Shown: positions 17,583 to 25,461 of the stretch, piece after piece
Layout of the letters: every line of letters starts with the position of its first letter
Position numbering within the stretch: the first letter of the stretch is position 1
DNA from: JAOPZW01 sp963851295
Lineage (GTDB): Bacteria; Actinomycetota; Thermoleophilia; Solirubrobacterales; Solirubrobacteraceae
Length of the DNA stretch: 64,000 nt
Assembly (NCBI GenBank): GCA_963851295.1
Contig: CAWKOS010000002.1
Location: 62,001-126,000 of the forward strand
Reading direction: 5' to 3'
Notes under the pieces: model-generated
What the model was told of the DNA's origin: nothing
Seen by the model: only the letters and a program-made list of their open reading frames with translations
The model's database searches: none
Translations under genes and position numbers: made by a program

Positions 17583-19306
17583 TCCAGGGCGCCTTCGAGG
17601 CGCAGGATGCGCCGCAGGATCGCCAGCGAGGAGGCGTAGGTCGAGTCCATGCCGTAGTAGGACAGCCCGCGGGCGCCCAGCGTGCGCGCCTGCGTGTAGG
17701 GCGTGTCAGAGGCGTAGTGGATGATCCCGAAGTCGATCGGGAGCTTGGAGAAGTTCACCGCCTCGCCGACGGGATAGCGCTCGGCGTCGGCGATCTCGTA
17801 GACGGCGTTGCAGTACGGCCCGGCCTCCATCTCGACCACCGTGAAGGCCTCGCGGTAGTAGAAGTCCAGGTAGGCGCGGTTCTGCAGGAACGTGCTCTTG
17901 ACCGTCACCGCGCGCTGGTTGTCCAGGCCGGTGCCGAACATGAGGTCGGGCGCGATGTCGTCGACGGTGAAGGCGTTGTCGAGCCAGTAGGTCGTGCTCG
18001 AGTGCTCGTCGTGGATGACCGACGAGATCATCACGTCGCCGACGTCGGCGTTCAGGGTCGCCGCCTTGCCCAGGACGTAGACGCCGCGCAGGTCGCCCGA
18101 GTCGACGGCGACCTCGCGCAGCAGGTTGTAGGCGGCGAGGCCGAGCGGGTAGTCGGTGTTGACGATCACCGCCTCGCTGCGCGCCAGGCGCTCGGCGTCG
18201 ACGGCGCCCAGCCGCGGGTCCAGGCGCTCGGGCCGCAGGCCGGCGAGCGGGATGACCTGGGCGGGGACGCGCAGCGCCGTCTTGGAGCGGATGTGCTCGA
18301 CGCCCGCGGCGACCTCGGCCTTGTGGCGCCTGGCGCGCAGCTCGGCGCCGCCGGCGTCGAAGAAGTCGCGCGCCACGAAGTACATGAAGTTCTCCCACGA
18401 GCCCCCCGTGGCGCCCTCGCGGAAGCGCGTGAGCTCCTCGCGCAGGTCGTCGGCCCCCTCGCGCTCGACGAACTCGACCAGCTCGTCCTCGCGCTCGCGG
18501 GCCAGCCCGGTCACGAGGTTGGAGAGCGAGTGGGTGTTCGAGGAGGCGAAGTACAGCGGCGCGTCGCCGAGCTTGCGCTCGTTGAGGTCGCCGCGCACGG
18601 GCGCCCACCAGCGGCGTGTCATGCGCTGATAGCCGACCTGGGTGCCGCCGAGCATCCGGACGCGCATCGACTTGCCCTCGTCGGCGATCGCCTGCAGGTT
18701 CTCCTCGAAGTGCTCGCCCCACGCGTCGGCCAGGCGCGCCCAGTCGTCGGGGGCGCCGCCGAGGGCGACGGCGCAGGCCTCGGCGGTCGCGCCCTCGTCC
18801 GGCGGCCAGCCGGCCGCGAGCATCCGCCGGCGGATCTTGTTCCACTCGATCTGGAAGGCGACGAGCGTCGGCACGAGGTCGTCGACGTCGGACTCCGAGG
18901 CGAGCAGGACGGCGAGCACCTCGTCGCCGCTGTCGTACCAGCGCCGTCGCCGGGCCGCGGCCTCGACGGCCGTCCACTGCTCGAGCGGGCCGATCCCGGC
19001 GCGGCGGAAGAGCGCGGCGTCCTGGCCCATGACCACGATGTTGATGCGCACCACCGACTCGGGCAGGCGGCGGATCGCGTAGATGAAGGCGCCGAGGTCG
19101 ATCTCGTCGGAGTCGGCGAGCGGGTGCAGCGAGGAGCCCATCGCCATGTGCGAGGACTCGAGGACGCGCAGGCGCGTCTCGCCGCTGGAGCGCAGAAGGG
19201 TGGTGTAGGTGCGCTGGTAGAGCTCGACCTCGTCGGAGAGGTTCGAGGGGGCGACGTGCGACGACCCCGGCTGCGACAGGCTGAGGCGGGCGACGGCCAC
19301 GCTCAC
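17579..19306 (-). CDS. Uncharacterised 575-residue protein with phosphorylase-like C-terminal features
   Basis: Long soluble protein, in the middle of the nucleoside ABC transporter operon, coupled on both sides by GTGA overlaps. I do not recognise the N-terminal 300 residues (possibly DUF6909). In the C-terminal part, VIVNTDYPLGLAAYNLL, LNADVGDVMISSVIHDE and the acidic core FTVVEMEAGPYCNAVYEIAD resemble the base-binding and ribose-binding regions of nucleoside phosphorylases/nucleosidases. A role in releasing the base from an imported nucleoside is therefore attractive, but this is inference from motif resemblance and context only. An alternative GTG start is at 19300. Confidence 0.6.
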   Translation of the reverse strand: MSVAVARLSLSQPGSSHVAPSNLSDEVELYQRTYTTLLRSSGETRLRVLESSHMAMGSSLHPLADSDEIDLGAFIYAIRRLPESVVRINIVVMGQDAALFRRAGIGPLEQWTAVEAAARRRRWYDSGDEVLAVLLASESDVDDLVPTLVAFQIEWNKIRRRMLAAGWPPDEGATAEACAVALGGAPDDWARLADAWGEHFEENLQAIADEGKSMRVRMLGGTQVGYQRMTRRWWAPVRGDLNERKLGDAPLYFASSNTHSLSNLVTGLAREREDELVEFVEREGADDLREELTRFREGATGGSWENFMYFVARDFFDAGGAELRARRHKAEVAAGVEHIRSKTALRVPAQVIPLAGLRPERLDPRLGAVDAERLARSEAVIVNTDYPLGLAAYNLLREVAVDSGDLRGVYVLGKAATLNADVGDVMISSVIHDEHSSTTYWLDNAFTVDDIAPDLMFGTGLDNQRAVTVKSTFLQNRAYLDFYYREAFTVVEMEAGPYCNAVYEIADAERYPVGEAVNFSKLPIDFGIIHYASDTPYTQARTLGARGLSYYGMDSTYASSLAILRRILRLEGALE

Positions 19307-20502
19307 TCCTTCACGTACGGCTGGCCGACCGCGGCCGGCGGCCGCGAGCGCCCGATCACGCCGGCGACGGCGATCAGGGTCAGGACGTAGGGCAGCGCCT
19401 GGAAGAGCACCGCGCCCGACGGCGAGAACGTCGGCAGGCGCTGGGCCAGCGCGGTCGAGAAGCCGAAGAGCAGGGCCGCGCCGAGCGCGCCGACCGGGTG
19501 CCACTTGCCGAAGATCACCGCCGCCAGCGCGATGAAGCCGCGCCCGGCGGTCATGCCCTGGTTGAAGGAGCCGACGAAGCCGATCGACAGGTACGCGCCG
19601 CCCATCGCCGCGAAGACGCCCGACATGACGACGGCGATGTAGCGTGTGCGCGGGACCGAGATGCCCACCGTCGCGGCCGCGCGCGGGTGCTCGCCCACCG
19701 AGCGCAGGCGCAACCCGCGCGGCGTGCGGAAGAGGAAGACGGTCAGGGCCACGACGAGGATCAGGGCGATCCAGGTCAGCGTGTTGGTGTGTCCGATCGC
19801 GTCGCCGAAGAAGGAGACGTTCTTGACGCCGGGGATGCTGATGTCGGGCACGCGCGAGATGTTGTCGGGCGTGCCCTGGTCGCCGTAGTGGTCCAGGAAG
19901 ATGTAACCGGTGACCCCGAGGGCCAGGAAGTTCAGCGCGATGCCGCTGACGATCTGGTCGGCGCGCAGCTGGATCGAGAAGAAGGCGTGGACGAGGGCCA
20001 GGACGCCGCCGGCCGCCATCCCGACGAGCAGCCCCAGGAACCACGAGTCGAGCAGGTCGGCGCCGAAGATCCCGAAGAAGGCGCCCGTGAGCATCATGCC
20101 CTCGAGGCCGACGTTCACGACGCCGCTGCGCTCGGAGACGATGCCGCCCAGGGCGCCGAAGATCAGCGGCGTCGCGTAGCGCAGCGTCGCCGCCACCAGC
20201 GCCGACCACGTGACGACGTCCTCGAGGTTGCCGGTCCCCGACTGCGTGGACGCGACGGCCCCGGCGCCCCCTACCAGGCCCGCGACGACCGCGCCCCAGC
20301 CCAGGCGCTTCTCGCCGCCGCCGATCGCCCACCCGCCCGCGGTCATCGCGAGCAGCCCGATGAGGATCGACGGCACCGGCGTGCGCACCAGCACGGGGGG
20401 CAGGGCGATGAACCAGGCGACGAAGCCCAGCGCGATGCCGGCCCACCCGGCATGGCGCGCCTGCAGCCGCAGTGGGGTGCGGGTGGCGACGGCCGTGCTC
20501 AC
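19303..20502 (-). CDS. Nucleoside ABC transporter permease 2 (BmpA-system, YufQ-like)
   Basis: A 399-residue integral membrane permease of the BPD_transp_2 family with about ten hydrophobic segments. The motifs ATPLIFGALGGIVSERSGVVNVGLEGMM and RAVGEHPRAA-like LRSVGEHPRAAATVGI are typical of purine/simple-sugar-type permeases. The GTG start overlaps the stop of permease 1 (GTGA), and its stop overlaps the start of the next gene. With permease 1 it would form the membrane pore for nucleosides delivered by the BMP lipoprotein. Confidence 0.92.
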   Translation of the reverse strand: MSTAVATRTPLRLQARHAGWAGIALGFVAWFIALPPVLVRTPVPSILIGLLAMTAGGWAIGGGEKRLGWGAVVAGLVGGAGAVASTQSGTGNLEDVVTWSALVAATLRYATPLIFGALGGIVSERSGVVNVGLEGMMLTGAFFGIFGADLLDSWFLGLLVGMAAGGVLALVHAFFSIQLRADQIVSGIALNFLALGVTGYIFLDHYGDQGTPDNISRVPDISIPGVKNVSFFGDAIGHTNTLTWIALILVVALTVFLFRTPRGLRLRSVGEHPRAAATVGISVPRTRYIAVVMSGVFAAMGGAYLSIGFVGSFNQGMTAGRGFIALAAVIFGKWHPVGALGAALLFGFSTALAQRLPTFSPSGAVLFQALPYVLTLIAVAGVIGRSRPPAAVGQPYVKE

Positions 20503-21779
20503 GACGCCTCCACCTCCTGCGTCGTGGGGGCGGACGGGCGGCGCCTGAACATCGAGCGCCCGCGCCGCAGCATCGTCAGGACGATCACGTCGGCGCTGAC
20601 GATGAGCACGACGAGGCCCTGGATGATCAGGGTCAGGTTGCTCGCGAGCTCGGGCTCGAAGATCGTCGGGTCGAGGTTGCGCTGCGAGGTGCCGGTGAGC
20701 AGGGCGCCGAAGAGCAGCGCGGCGACGACGGTGCCGCTGGCGGTGTTGCGCCCGAGCAGCGCGACGGCGATGCCGAAGAAGCCCAGGCCGACGTTCGCCG
20801 AGTTCAGGATGTCGTTGGTGGCGATGTGGAACTGCCAGCCGAGGAGGTCCAGCGACCCCGCGAGCCCGGCGAAGGCGCCGCAGACGGCCATGACGAGGAC
20901 GTAGTTGCGGGCGACGTTGATGCCGCCGTAGCGAGCGGCCTCGGGGTTGAAGCCGACGGCCCGCACCTCGTAGCCGACCGTCGACCGGTTGAGCAGGGCC
21001 CAGAACACGACGGCGGCCGCGAGCGCGATGAAGATCCCGATGTGCAGGCCCTGCAGCTCCGGATCGCCCCAGAACACGGGCAGCTTGGCGCTCGCCGCGA
21101 TGTCGTTGGAGACCGGCACCGACTGCTGGCTGGGGTCGGAGTTCTGCAGCGGGCCGTGGAGCTGGAACAGGTAGCTGCCCACCCACACCGCGATCCAGTT
21201 GAGCATGATCGTCGAGATCACCTCGTGGGCGCCGACCGTCGCCTTCAGCAGCCCGGCGATCCCCGCCCAGGCCGCGCCGGCCAGGGTCGCGAGGACGATG
21301 GCCAGCAGGATGTGCGCCACCCTGGGCATCCCGGCGAAGGACGAGCCCACCCACACAGCGGCGTAGGAGCCGACGAGGTACTGGCCCTGGCCGCCGATGT
21401 TGAACAGGCCGCAGCGGAAGGCGAACGCGACCGCCAGGCCGGTGAGGATCAGCGGCGTGGTGAGGATCAGCGTCTGCTGCAGGTTGAGCGCGGCGGTCGT
21501 GCGATCCGAGCCCGTGGTCCACGGGAAGAACCAGTTCAGGCCGGTGCCGTTGAAGATCGCCTTGTAGGTGGAGAGCGGGTTGTGGCCCGTGACGAGGATC
21601 ACCAGGCCGCCGACGAAGAAGGCGAGCAGGGCGGTGAGCACCGGGACGATGACGCCGCCGCCCTGCACGTAGGCGGCCAGCCGGGCGGCCGGCGTGGTCG
21701 CCGTGCCCTCGGGGCCCTCCTCGCCCGCGAGCGCCTGGCCTGCCTGGGGCTCGAAGGGGTCGGGGGGAAGCTGGCTCAC
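20499..21779 (-). CDS. Nucleoside ABC transporter permease 1 (BmpA-system, YufP-like)
   Basis: A 426-residue permease with an N-terminal cytoplasmic stretch rich in Pro/Glu and many membrane segments. It contains TTPLILTGLAVAFAFRCGLFNIGGQGQ, the conserved loop of this family, and RAVGFNPEAARYGGI, the coupling segment to the ATPase. The GTG start overlaps the ATPase stop by 4 bases. Order ATPase-permease-permease after a BMP lipoprotein is the standard layout for nucleoside importers. Confidence 0.92.
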   Translation of the reverse strand: MSQLPPDPFEPQAGQALAGEEGPEGTATTPAARLAAYVQGGGVIVPVLTALLAFFVGGLVILVTGHNPLSTYKAIFNGTGLNWFFPWTTGSDRTTAALNLQQTLILTTPLILTGLAVAFAFRCGLFNIGGQGQYLVGSYAAVWVGSSFAGMPRVAHILLAIVLATLAGAAWAGIAGLLKATVGAHEVISTIMLNWIAVWVGSYLFQLHGPLQNSDPSQQSVPVSNDIAASAKLPVFWGDPELQGLHIGIFIALAAAVVFWALLNRSTVGYEVRAVGFNPEAARYGGINVARNYVLVMAVCGAFAGLAGSLDLLGWQFHIATNDILNSANVGLGFFGIAVALLGRNTASGTVVAALLFGALLTGTSQRNLDPTIFEPELASNLTLIIQGLVVLIVSADVIVLTMLRRGRSMFRRRPSAPTTQEVEAS

Positions 21780-23299
21780 GCGGCCGCCTCGCGCTGCCGC
21801 CCGCCGCCGGTCATCGCGATCCCGAGCTCCTCCTCCGAGACGTCGGGCGCGAACTCGCCGACGATCTCGCCCTCATAGATGACGAGGATGCGGTCGGCGA
21901 GCGAGCGGACCTCCTCGAACTCGAGCGAGACGAGCAGGATCCCGCGGCCGGCGTCGCGCTCGGAGATCAGGCGGCGGTGGACGAACTCGATCGCCCCGAC
22001 GTCGAGGCCGCGCGTGGGCTGGGCGGCGACGAGCACCTGCGGGTTGCAGGCGATCTCGCGCGCGATGACGCACTTCTGCTGGTTGCCGCCCGAGAGCGAC
22101 GTGGCCAGCGACGCGGGGCCGCCGCCGCGGACGTCGTACTCCTTGATGAGGGCCGCGGCGCTGTCGCGCATGCGGCTGGTCATCAGCCAGCCGCGCTTGG
22201 ACATCTTGGGCGTGTTGTACTCGCGCAGGGCCATGTTCTCGGCGAGCGTGAAGTTCAGGACGAGGCCCCGGCGCTGGCGGTCCTCGGCGATGTGCGAGAC
22301 GCCGTTGCGGACCATCTGCCGCGCGCCCGCGTTGGTGAGGTCCTTGTCGCCGACGCGGATCGACCCGGCGTCGACCGCGCGCAGCCCGGTGATCGCCTCG
22401 ACGAGCTCGCTCTGCCCGTTGCCGTCGACGCCGGCCAGGGCGACGATCTCGCCCCCGCGGACCATCAGCGACGCCCCCCGGACGGCGGGCAGGTCGCGGT
22501 CGTCGCGGACCTCGAGGTCGCGCACCTCCAGGACCGGCGCCTTGACCTGGGGCGCGGCCTTCTCGACGCGCAGGAGCACGTCGCGGCCGACCATGAGCCG
22601 CGCCAGCGACTCCTCGGTGGCGCCCTCGGTGGTGACCGTGTCGATGCGCTTGCCGCGCCGCAGGACGGTCACCCGGTCGGCGATCTCGAGCACCTCGTTG
22701 AGCTTGTGCGAGATGAAGACGATGCCGGTGCCGTCGGCCTTGAGCGCCTCCAGCACGCGGAAGAGGTCGCCCGCCTCCTGGGCGGTGAGGACCGCCGTGG
22801 GCTCGTCGAGCACGAGGATCCGGGCGCCGCGGTACAGGGCGCGAAGGATCTCCACGCGCTGCTGCATGCCGACGGAGACGTCTTCGATGCGCGCGTCGGG
22901 ATCGACGGCGAGGCCATAGCGGTCCGACAGCTCGCGCACGCGCTCCGAGGCGGCCTCGAAGTCGAGCAGGATGCCCTTGCGCGGCTCGTTGGCCAGCACG
23001 ATGTTCTCGGCCACGGTCATGACCGGGACGAGCATGAAGTGCTGGTGGACCATCCCGATCCCGAGGTCGATGGCCTCGAGCGGCGAGTTGATGGTCACGG
23101 GCCGGCCGTCGACGCGGATCTCGCCCTCCGTGGGCGTGTAGAGCCCGTAGAGGACGCTCATCAGCGTCGACTTGCCGGCGCCGTTCTCCCCGAGCAGCGC
23201 GTGGACCTCGCCGGGCTTCAGGTCGAAGTCGACCGAGTCGTTGGCGACGATCGACCCGAAGCGCTTGGTGATCCCGCGCAGCTCGAGGACGTTCTCCAT
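21776..23299 (-). CDS. Nucleoside ABC transporter ATP-binding protein, two ATPase domains
   Basis: A 507-residue tandem ATPase of the sugar/nucleoside-type family (RbsA/YufO-like). Domain 1 shows GENGAGKST, the Q-loop HQHFMLVP, VSVGMQQRVEI and ILVLDEPTAVL. Domain 2 shows a degenerate Walker A (GVDGNGQSE) and SLSGGNQQKCVIARE. The asymmetry is normal for this family. The ATG start lies 2 bases from the stop of the lipoprotein gene. It powers uptake through the two downstream permeases. Confidence 0.94.
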   Translation of the reverse strand: MENVLELRGITKRFGSIVANDSVDFDLKPGEVHALLGENGAGKSTLMSVLYGLYTPTEGEIRVDGRPVTINSPLEAIDLGIGMVHQHFMLVPVMTVAENIVLANEPRKGILLDFEAASERVRELSDRYGLAVDPDARIEDVSVGMQQRVEILRALYRGARILVLDEPTAVLTAQEAGDLFRVLEALKADGTGIVFISHKLNEVLEIADRVTVLRRGKRIDTVTTEGATEESLARLMVGRDVLLRVEKAAPQVKAPVLEVRDLEVRDDRDLPAVRGASLMVRGGEIVALAGVDGNGQSELVEAITGLRAVDAGSIRVGDKDLTNAGARQMVRNGVSHIAEDRQRRGLVLNFTLAENMALREYNTPKMSKRGWLMTSRMRDSAAALIKEYDVRGGGPASLATSLSGGNQQKCVIAREIACNPQVLVAAQPTRGLDVGAIEFVHRRLISERDAGRGILLVSLEFEEVRSLADRILVIYEGEIVGEFAPDVSEEELGIAMTGGGRQREAAA

Positions 23300-23301
23300 G
23301 C

Positions 23302-24369
23302 CTACTTGACGGTATCCGGGATGTTCGCGATCTTGCCGGCCGCGATGTCCTCCTGGACCTGCTGGACCTGGTCGGCGTACTTCGAGGCGGCGTCGTTGAG
23401 CTTGCCGTAGCCGATGCCACCGGACTTGACCGAGTTGATCACGTCCTGGCCGCCCGTGTACTTGTCCTCCTGGGCGCCCTTGATCGCGTTCACCACGGCC
23501 ACGTCGACCTTCTTGAGCGCGCTCGTGAACACCTGCGGGCCCAGGTAGGCCTGGTCGGCGTCGACGCCGATGCCCTGGATGCTCTTCTCCTTGGCGGCGT
23601 CGAGGACGCCCAGCCCGCACTGCCCGGCGACCTGGAACTCGACCTTCGAGCCCTTGGAGATCTGGTCGAGGGCGATCTCCTTGCACTTCGCCTGGTCGAC
23701 GAAGTCCTGGGAGTAGGCGTTGAGCGTCTTGATCGACGGGTCGGCCTTCTTGGCCCCGGCCTGGTAGCCGGCGATGTAGTGGTCCACCGGCGGGATCTTC
23801 TGGCCGCCGACGCTGCCGATGGTGGTGATGTTGTTGTCCTTGGCGTACAGGCCGGACAGGTAGCCGACGAGGTAGCCGGCCTCCTGCTCGGAGAACAGCA
23901 GGCCCTCGACGTTCGTGGGCTTGCTCTTCATGCCCGCCGCGGACGAGTCGATGATGGCGAACTTGGTGTCCGGGAATTTGCCGGCGACCTTCTCGGTCGC
24001 GCCGCCCATGAGGAAGCCGACGGCGATGACGAGGTCGTACTTCTGCTGGGCGAGCGTGGTCAGGTTCGGCACGTAGTCGGCGTTGGACTTCGAGATCAGG
24101 ACGCGCCCGTCGATGCCGAGCGACTTCTCGGCGTCCATCAGGCCCTTGTTGGCCAGCGCGTTGAATGAGCGGTCGTTGAGGCCGCCGATGTCGGTGACGA
24201 GGCCGACCTTGATCTTCTTGGCCGCCGGGGCGGCGGTCGACGTCGAGCCGCCGGCCGCGGCGCTGCTGCTGGTGCTCGAGTTGTCCGAGCTTCCGCAAGC
24301 GGCCAGCGTGATGCTGCCGACAACCAGGATGAGGGCGATCACGATCGCCCGGAAAGGACTGCGGTGCAC
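23302..24369 (-). CDS. BMP-family nucleoside-binding lipoprotein
   Basis: A 355-residue substrate-binding lipoprotein. The signal peptide ends in the lipobox LAAC, followed by a Ser/Thr/Gly-rich linker, then KIKVGLVTDIGGLNDRSFNALANKGL, the BMP/PnrA signature that binds purine nucleosides. The GTG start is preceded by a strong AGGAGG. First gene of a six-gene operon with ATPase, two permeases, an unknown protein and a hydrolase. Nearby adenosine deaminase, phosphorylases and deoC fit nucleosides as the cargo. Confidence 0.93.
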   Translation of the reverse strand: MHRSPFRAIVIALILVVGSITLAACGSSDNSSTSSSAAAGGSTSTAAPAAKKIKVGLVTDIGGLNDRSFNALANKGLMDAEKSLGIDGRVLISKSNADYVPNLTTLAQQKYDLVIAVGFLMGGATEKVAGKFPDTKFAIIDSSAAGMKSKPTNVEGLLFSEQEAGYLVGYLSGLYAKDNNITTIGSVGGQKIPPVDHYIAGYQAGAKKADPSIKTLNAYSQDFVDQAKCKEIALDQISKGSKVEFQVAGQCGLGVLDAAKEKSIQGIGVDADQAYLGPQVFTSALKKVDVAVVNAIKGAQEDKYTGGQDVINSVKSGGIGYGKLNDAASKYADQVQQVQEDIAAGKIANIPDTVK

Positions 24370-24417
24370 TGCTCCTCCTTCGTTACTCCTCGCGATGCCG
24401 GGACTCCCTGCTCCGGC

Positions 24418-24430
24418 GATTGCGGCAATC
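24418..24430. promoter_or_regulatory. Palindrome GATTGC-G-GCAATC upstream of the transporter operon
   Basis: A perfect 6+1+6 palindrome located 49-61 bases upstream of the BMP lipoprotein start, in the short gap after adenosine deaminase. Position fits an operator for the transporter operon. Regulator unknown. Confidence 0.4.
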
Positions 24431-24431
24431 T

Positions 24432-24456
24432 ACAGACGTCAGGCGTCGCCGTCTGT
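24432..24456. terminator. Hairpin ACAGACG / CGTCTGT at the end of adenosine deaminase
   Basis: Seven-base arms with an 11-base spacer span the add stop codon. Possible weak terminator on the minus strand, or part of the control region of the next operon. No T-run. Confidence 0.3.
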
Positions 24457-25419
24457 TATGGCGGTCAGAAGCTTGGACCGAAGGTCAGGCTCGGCGAAGC
24501 TGGCCTCGATGGCCGTGCGGGTGAGCCCGATCAGCTCGGCCTCGTCCAGACCGAAGTGCTGATGGGCGATCGCGTACTCGCCCCCGACGCTGGCGCCGAA
24601 GTACGGCGGGTCGTCGGAGCCGAGGGTGAGCGGGATACCCGCTTCGCGTAGTGCGGGGAAGGGATGCTCGTCGTAGGTGGGGAAGACGCCGAGGACGACG
24701 TTGCTCGTGGGGCAGACCTCGAGCGTCAGCCCGCGGCGCGCGATCTCGGCCACCAGCGCGGGGTCCTCGATCGCCCGCACGCCGTGGGCGATGCGGGTCA
24801 CCGGCAGCTCCATGGCGCCGCGGACCGAGGCGGGCCCGGCCCACTCGCCCGCGTGGACCGTGCAGCCCAGCCCGGCGGCGGTCGCGACCTCGTAGGCGGG
24901 CAGGAAGGGCTCGGGCGGGTAGCCGGCCTCGTCGCCGGCCAGCGAGAAGCCGACCACGTAGGGGTGCGGGCGGGCCGCGGTCAGCTCGGCGATCTCGATC
25001 GCCCGCTCGACGCCGTAGTTGCGCACGGCGACGCTGAGGATCCGCGCCTCGATGCCGTGGTCGGCACGGGCGTCGTCGATCCCGGCGGCGATCCCCTCCC
25101 AGTGCTCGGCGTCGCCGATGCCGGCGATCCGCGAGTGGTCGATCGAGGCCGTGAGCTCGACGTAGACGGCGCCGTCGGCCGCGCACGAGGCCAGGTACTC
25201 GTAGGTGATGTCGCGGTAGTCCTCGCCGGTGCGGATGACGTTGCACACCAGGTTGTAGGTGTTCAGGAAGTCCAGGAAGTCGCGCCACGCGAAGCGGTCG
25301 GGCGCGGCGAACACGCCCTGGGGGATGTCGAGGCCGTTGCGGGCGGCGATCCGGCGCACGAGGTCGGGCGCCGCCGTGCCCTCGAGGTGGACATGGAGCT
25401 CGGCCTTGGGAACGGGCAT
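24439..25419 (-). CDS. add: Adenosine deaminase
   Basis: A 326-residue zinc hydrolase converting (deoxy)adenosine to (deoxy)inosine. Metal and catalytic residues are visible in AELHVHLEG, TVHAGEW (His and catalytic Glu), RIAHGVRA and GSDDPPYFG (Asp pair). It precedes the BMP nucleoside transporter on the same strand, so imported adenosine can be deaminated. Its ATG is preceded by TAGGAT six bases upstream, mirrored exactly by the promoter of the divergent LuxR gene. The sequence could also fit a 6-aminodeoxyfutalosine-deaminase-like relative, but context favours nucleosides. Confidence 0.9.
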   Translation of the reverse strand: MPVPKAELHVHLEGTAAPDLVRRIAARNGLDIPQGVFAAPDRFAWRDFLDFLNTYNLVCNVIRTGEDYRDITYEYLASCAADGAVYVELTASIDHSRIAGIGDAEHWEGIAAGIDDARADHGIEARILSVAVRNYGVERAIEIAELTAARPHPYVVGFSLAGDEAGYPPEPFLPAYEVATAAGLGCTVHAGEWAGPASVRGAMELPVTRIAHGVRAIEDPALVAEIARRGLTLEVCPTSNVVLGVFPTYDEHPFPALREAGIPLTLGSDDPPYFGASVGGEYAIAHQHFGLDEAELIGLTRTAIEASFAEPDLRSKLLTAITDGDA

Positions 25420-25420
25420 C

Positions 25421-25460
25421 GCGCGATCCTATGAAGTGCCGAGGGTCCCTAGGATCGCGC
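25421..25460. promoter_or_regulatory. Perfectly symmetrical divergent promoter: 11-bp inverted repeat with two TAGGAT -10 elements
   Basis: GCGCGATCCTA (25421-25431) and TAGGATCGCGC (25450-25460) are exact inverted repeats with an 18-base spacer. Each arm carries TAGGAT six bases before an ATG: add on the minus strand (25419) and the LuxR gene on the plus strand (25462). Both transcripts would be leaderless and a dimeric regulator could bind both arms. Confidence 0.6.
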
Positions 25461-25461
25461 C

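Noticed and set aside
17579..20446. A single 955-codon protein joining the phosphorylase-like protein to upstream sequence
   Set aside because: The upstream 380 codons are an alternative frame of the permease gene; a GTGA overlap at 19303-19306 marks the real start.
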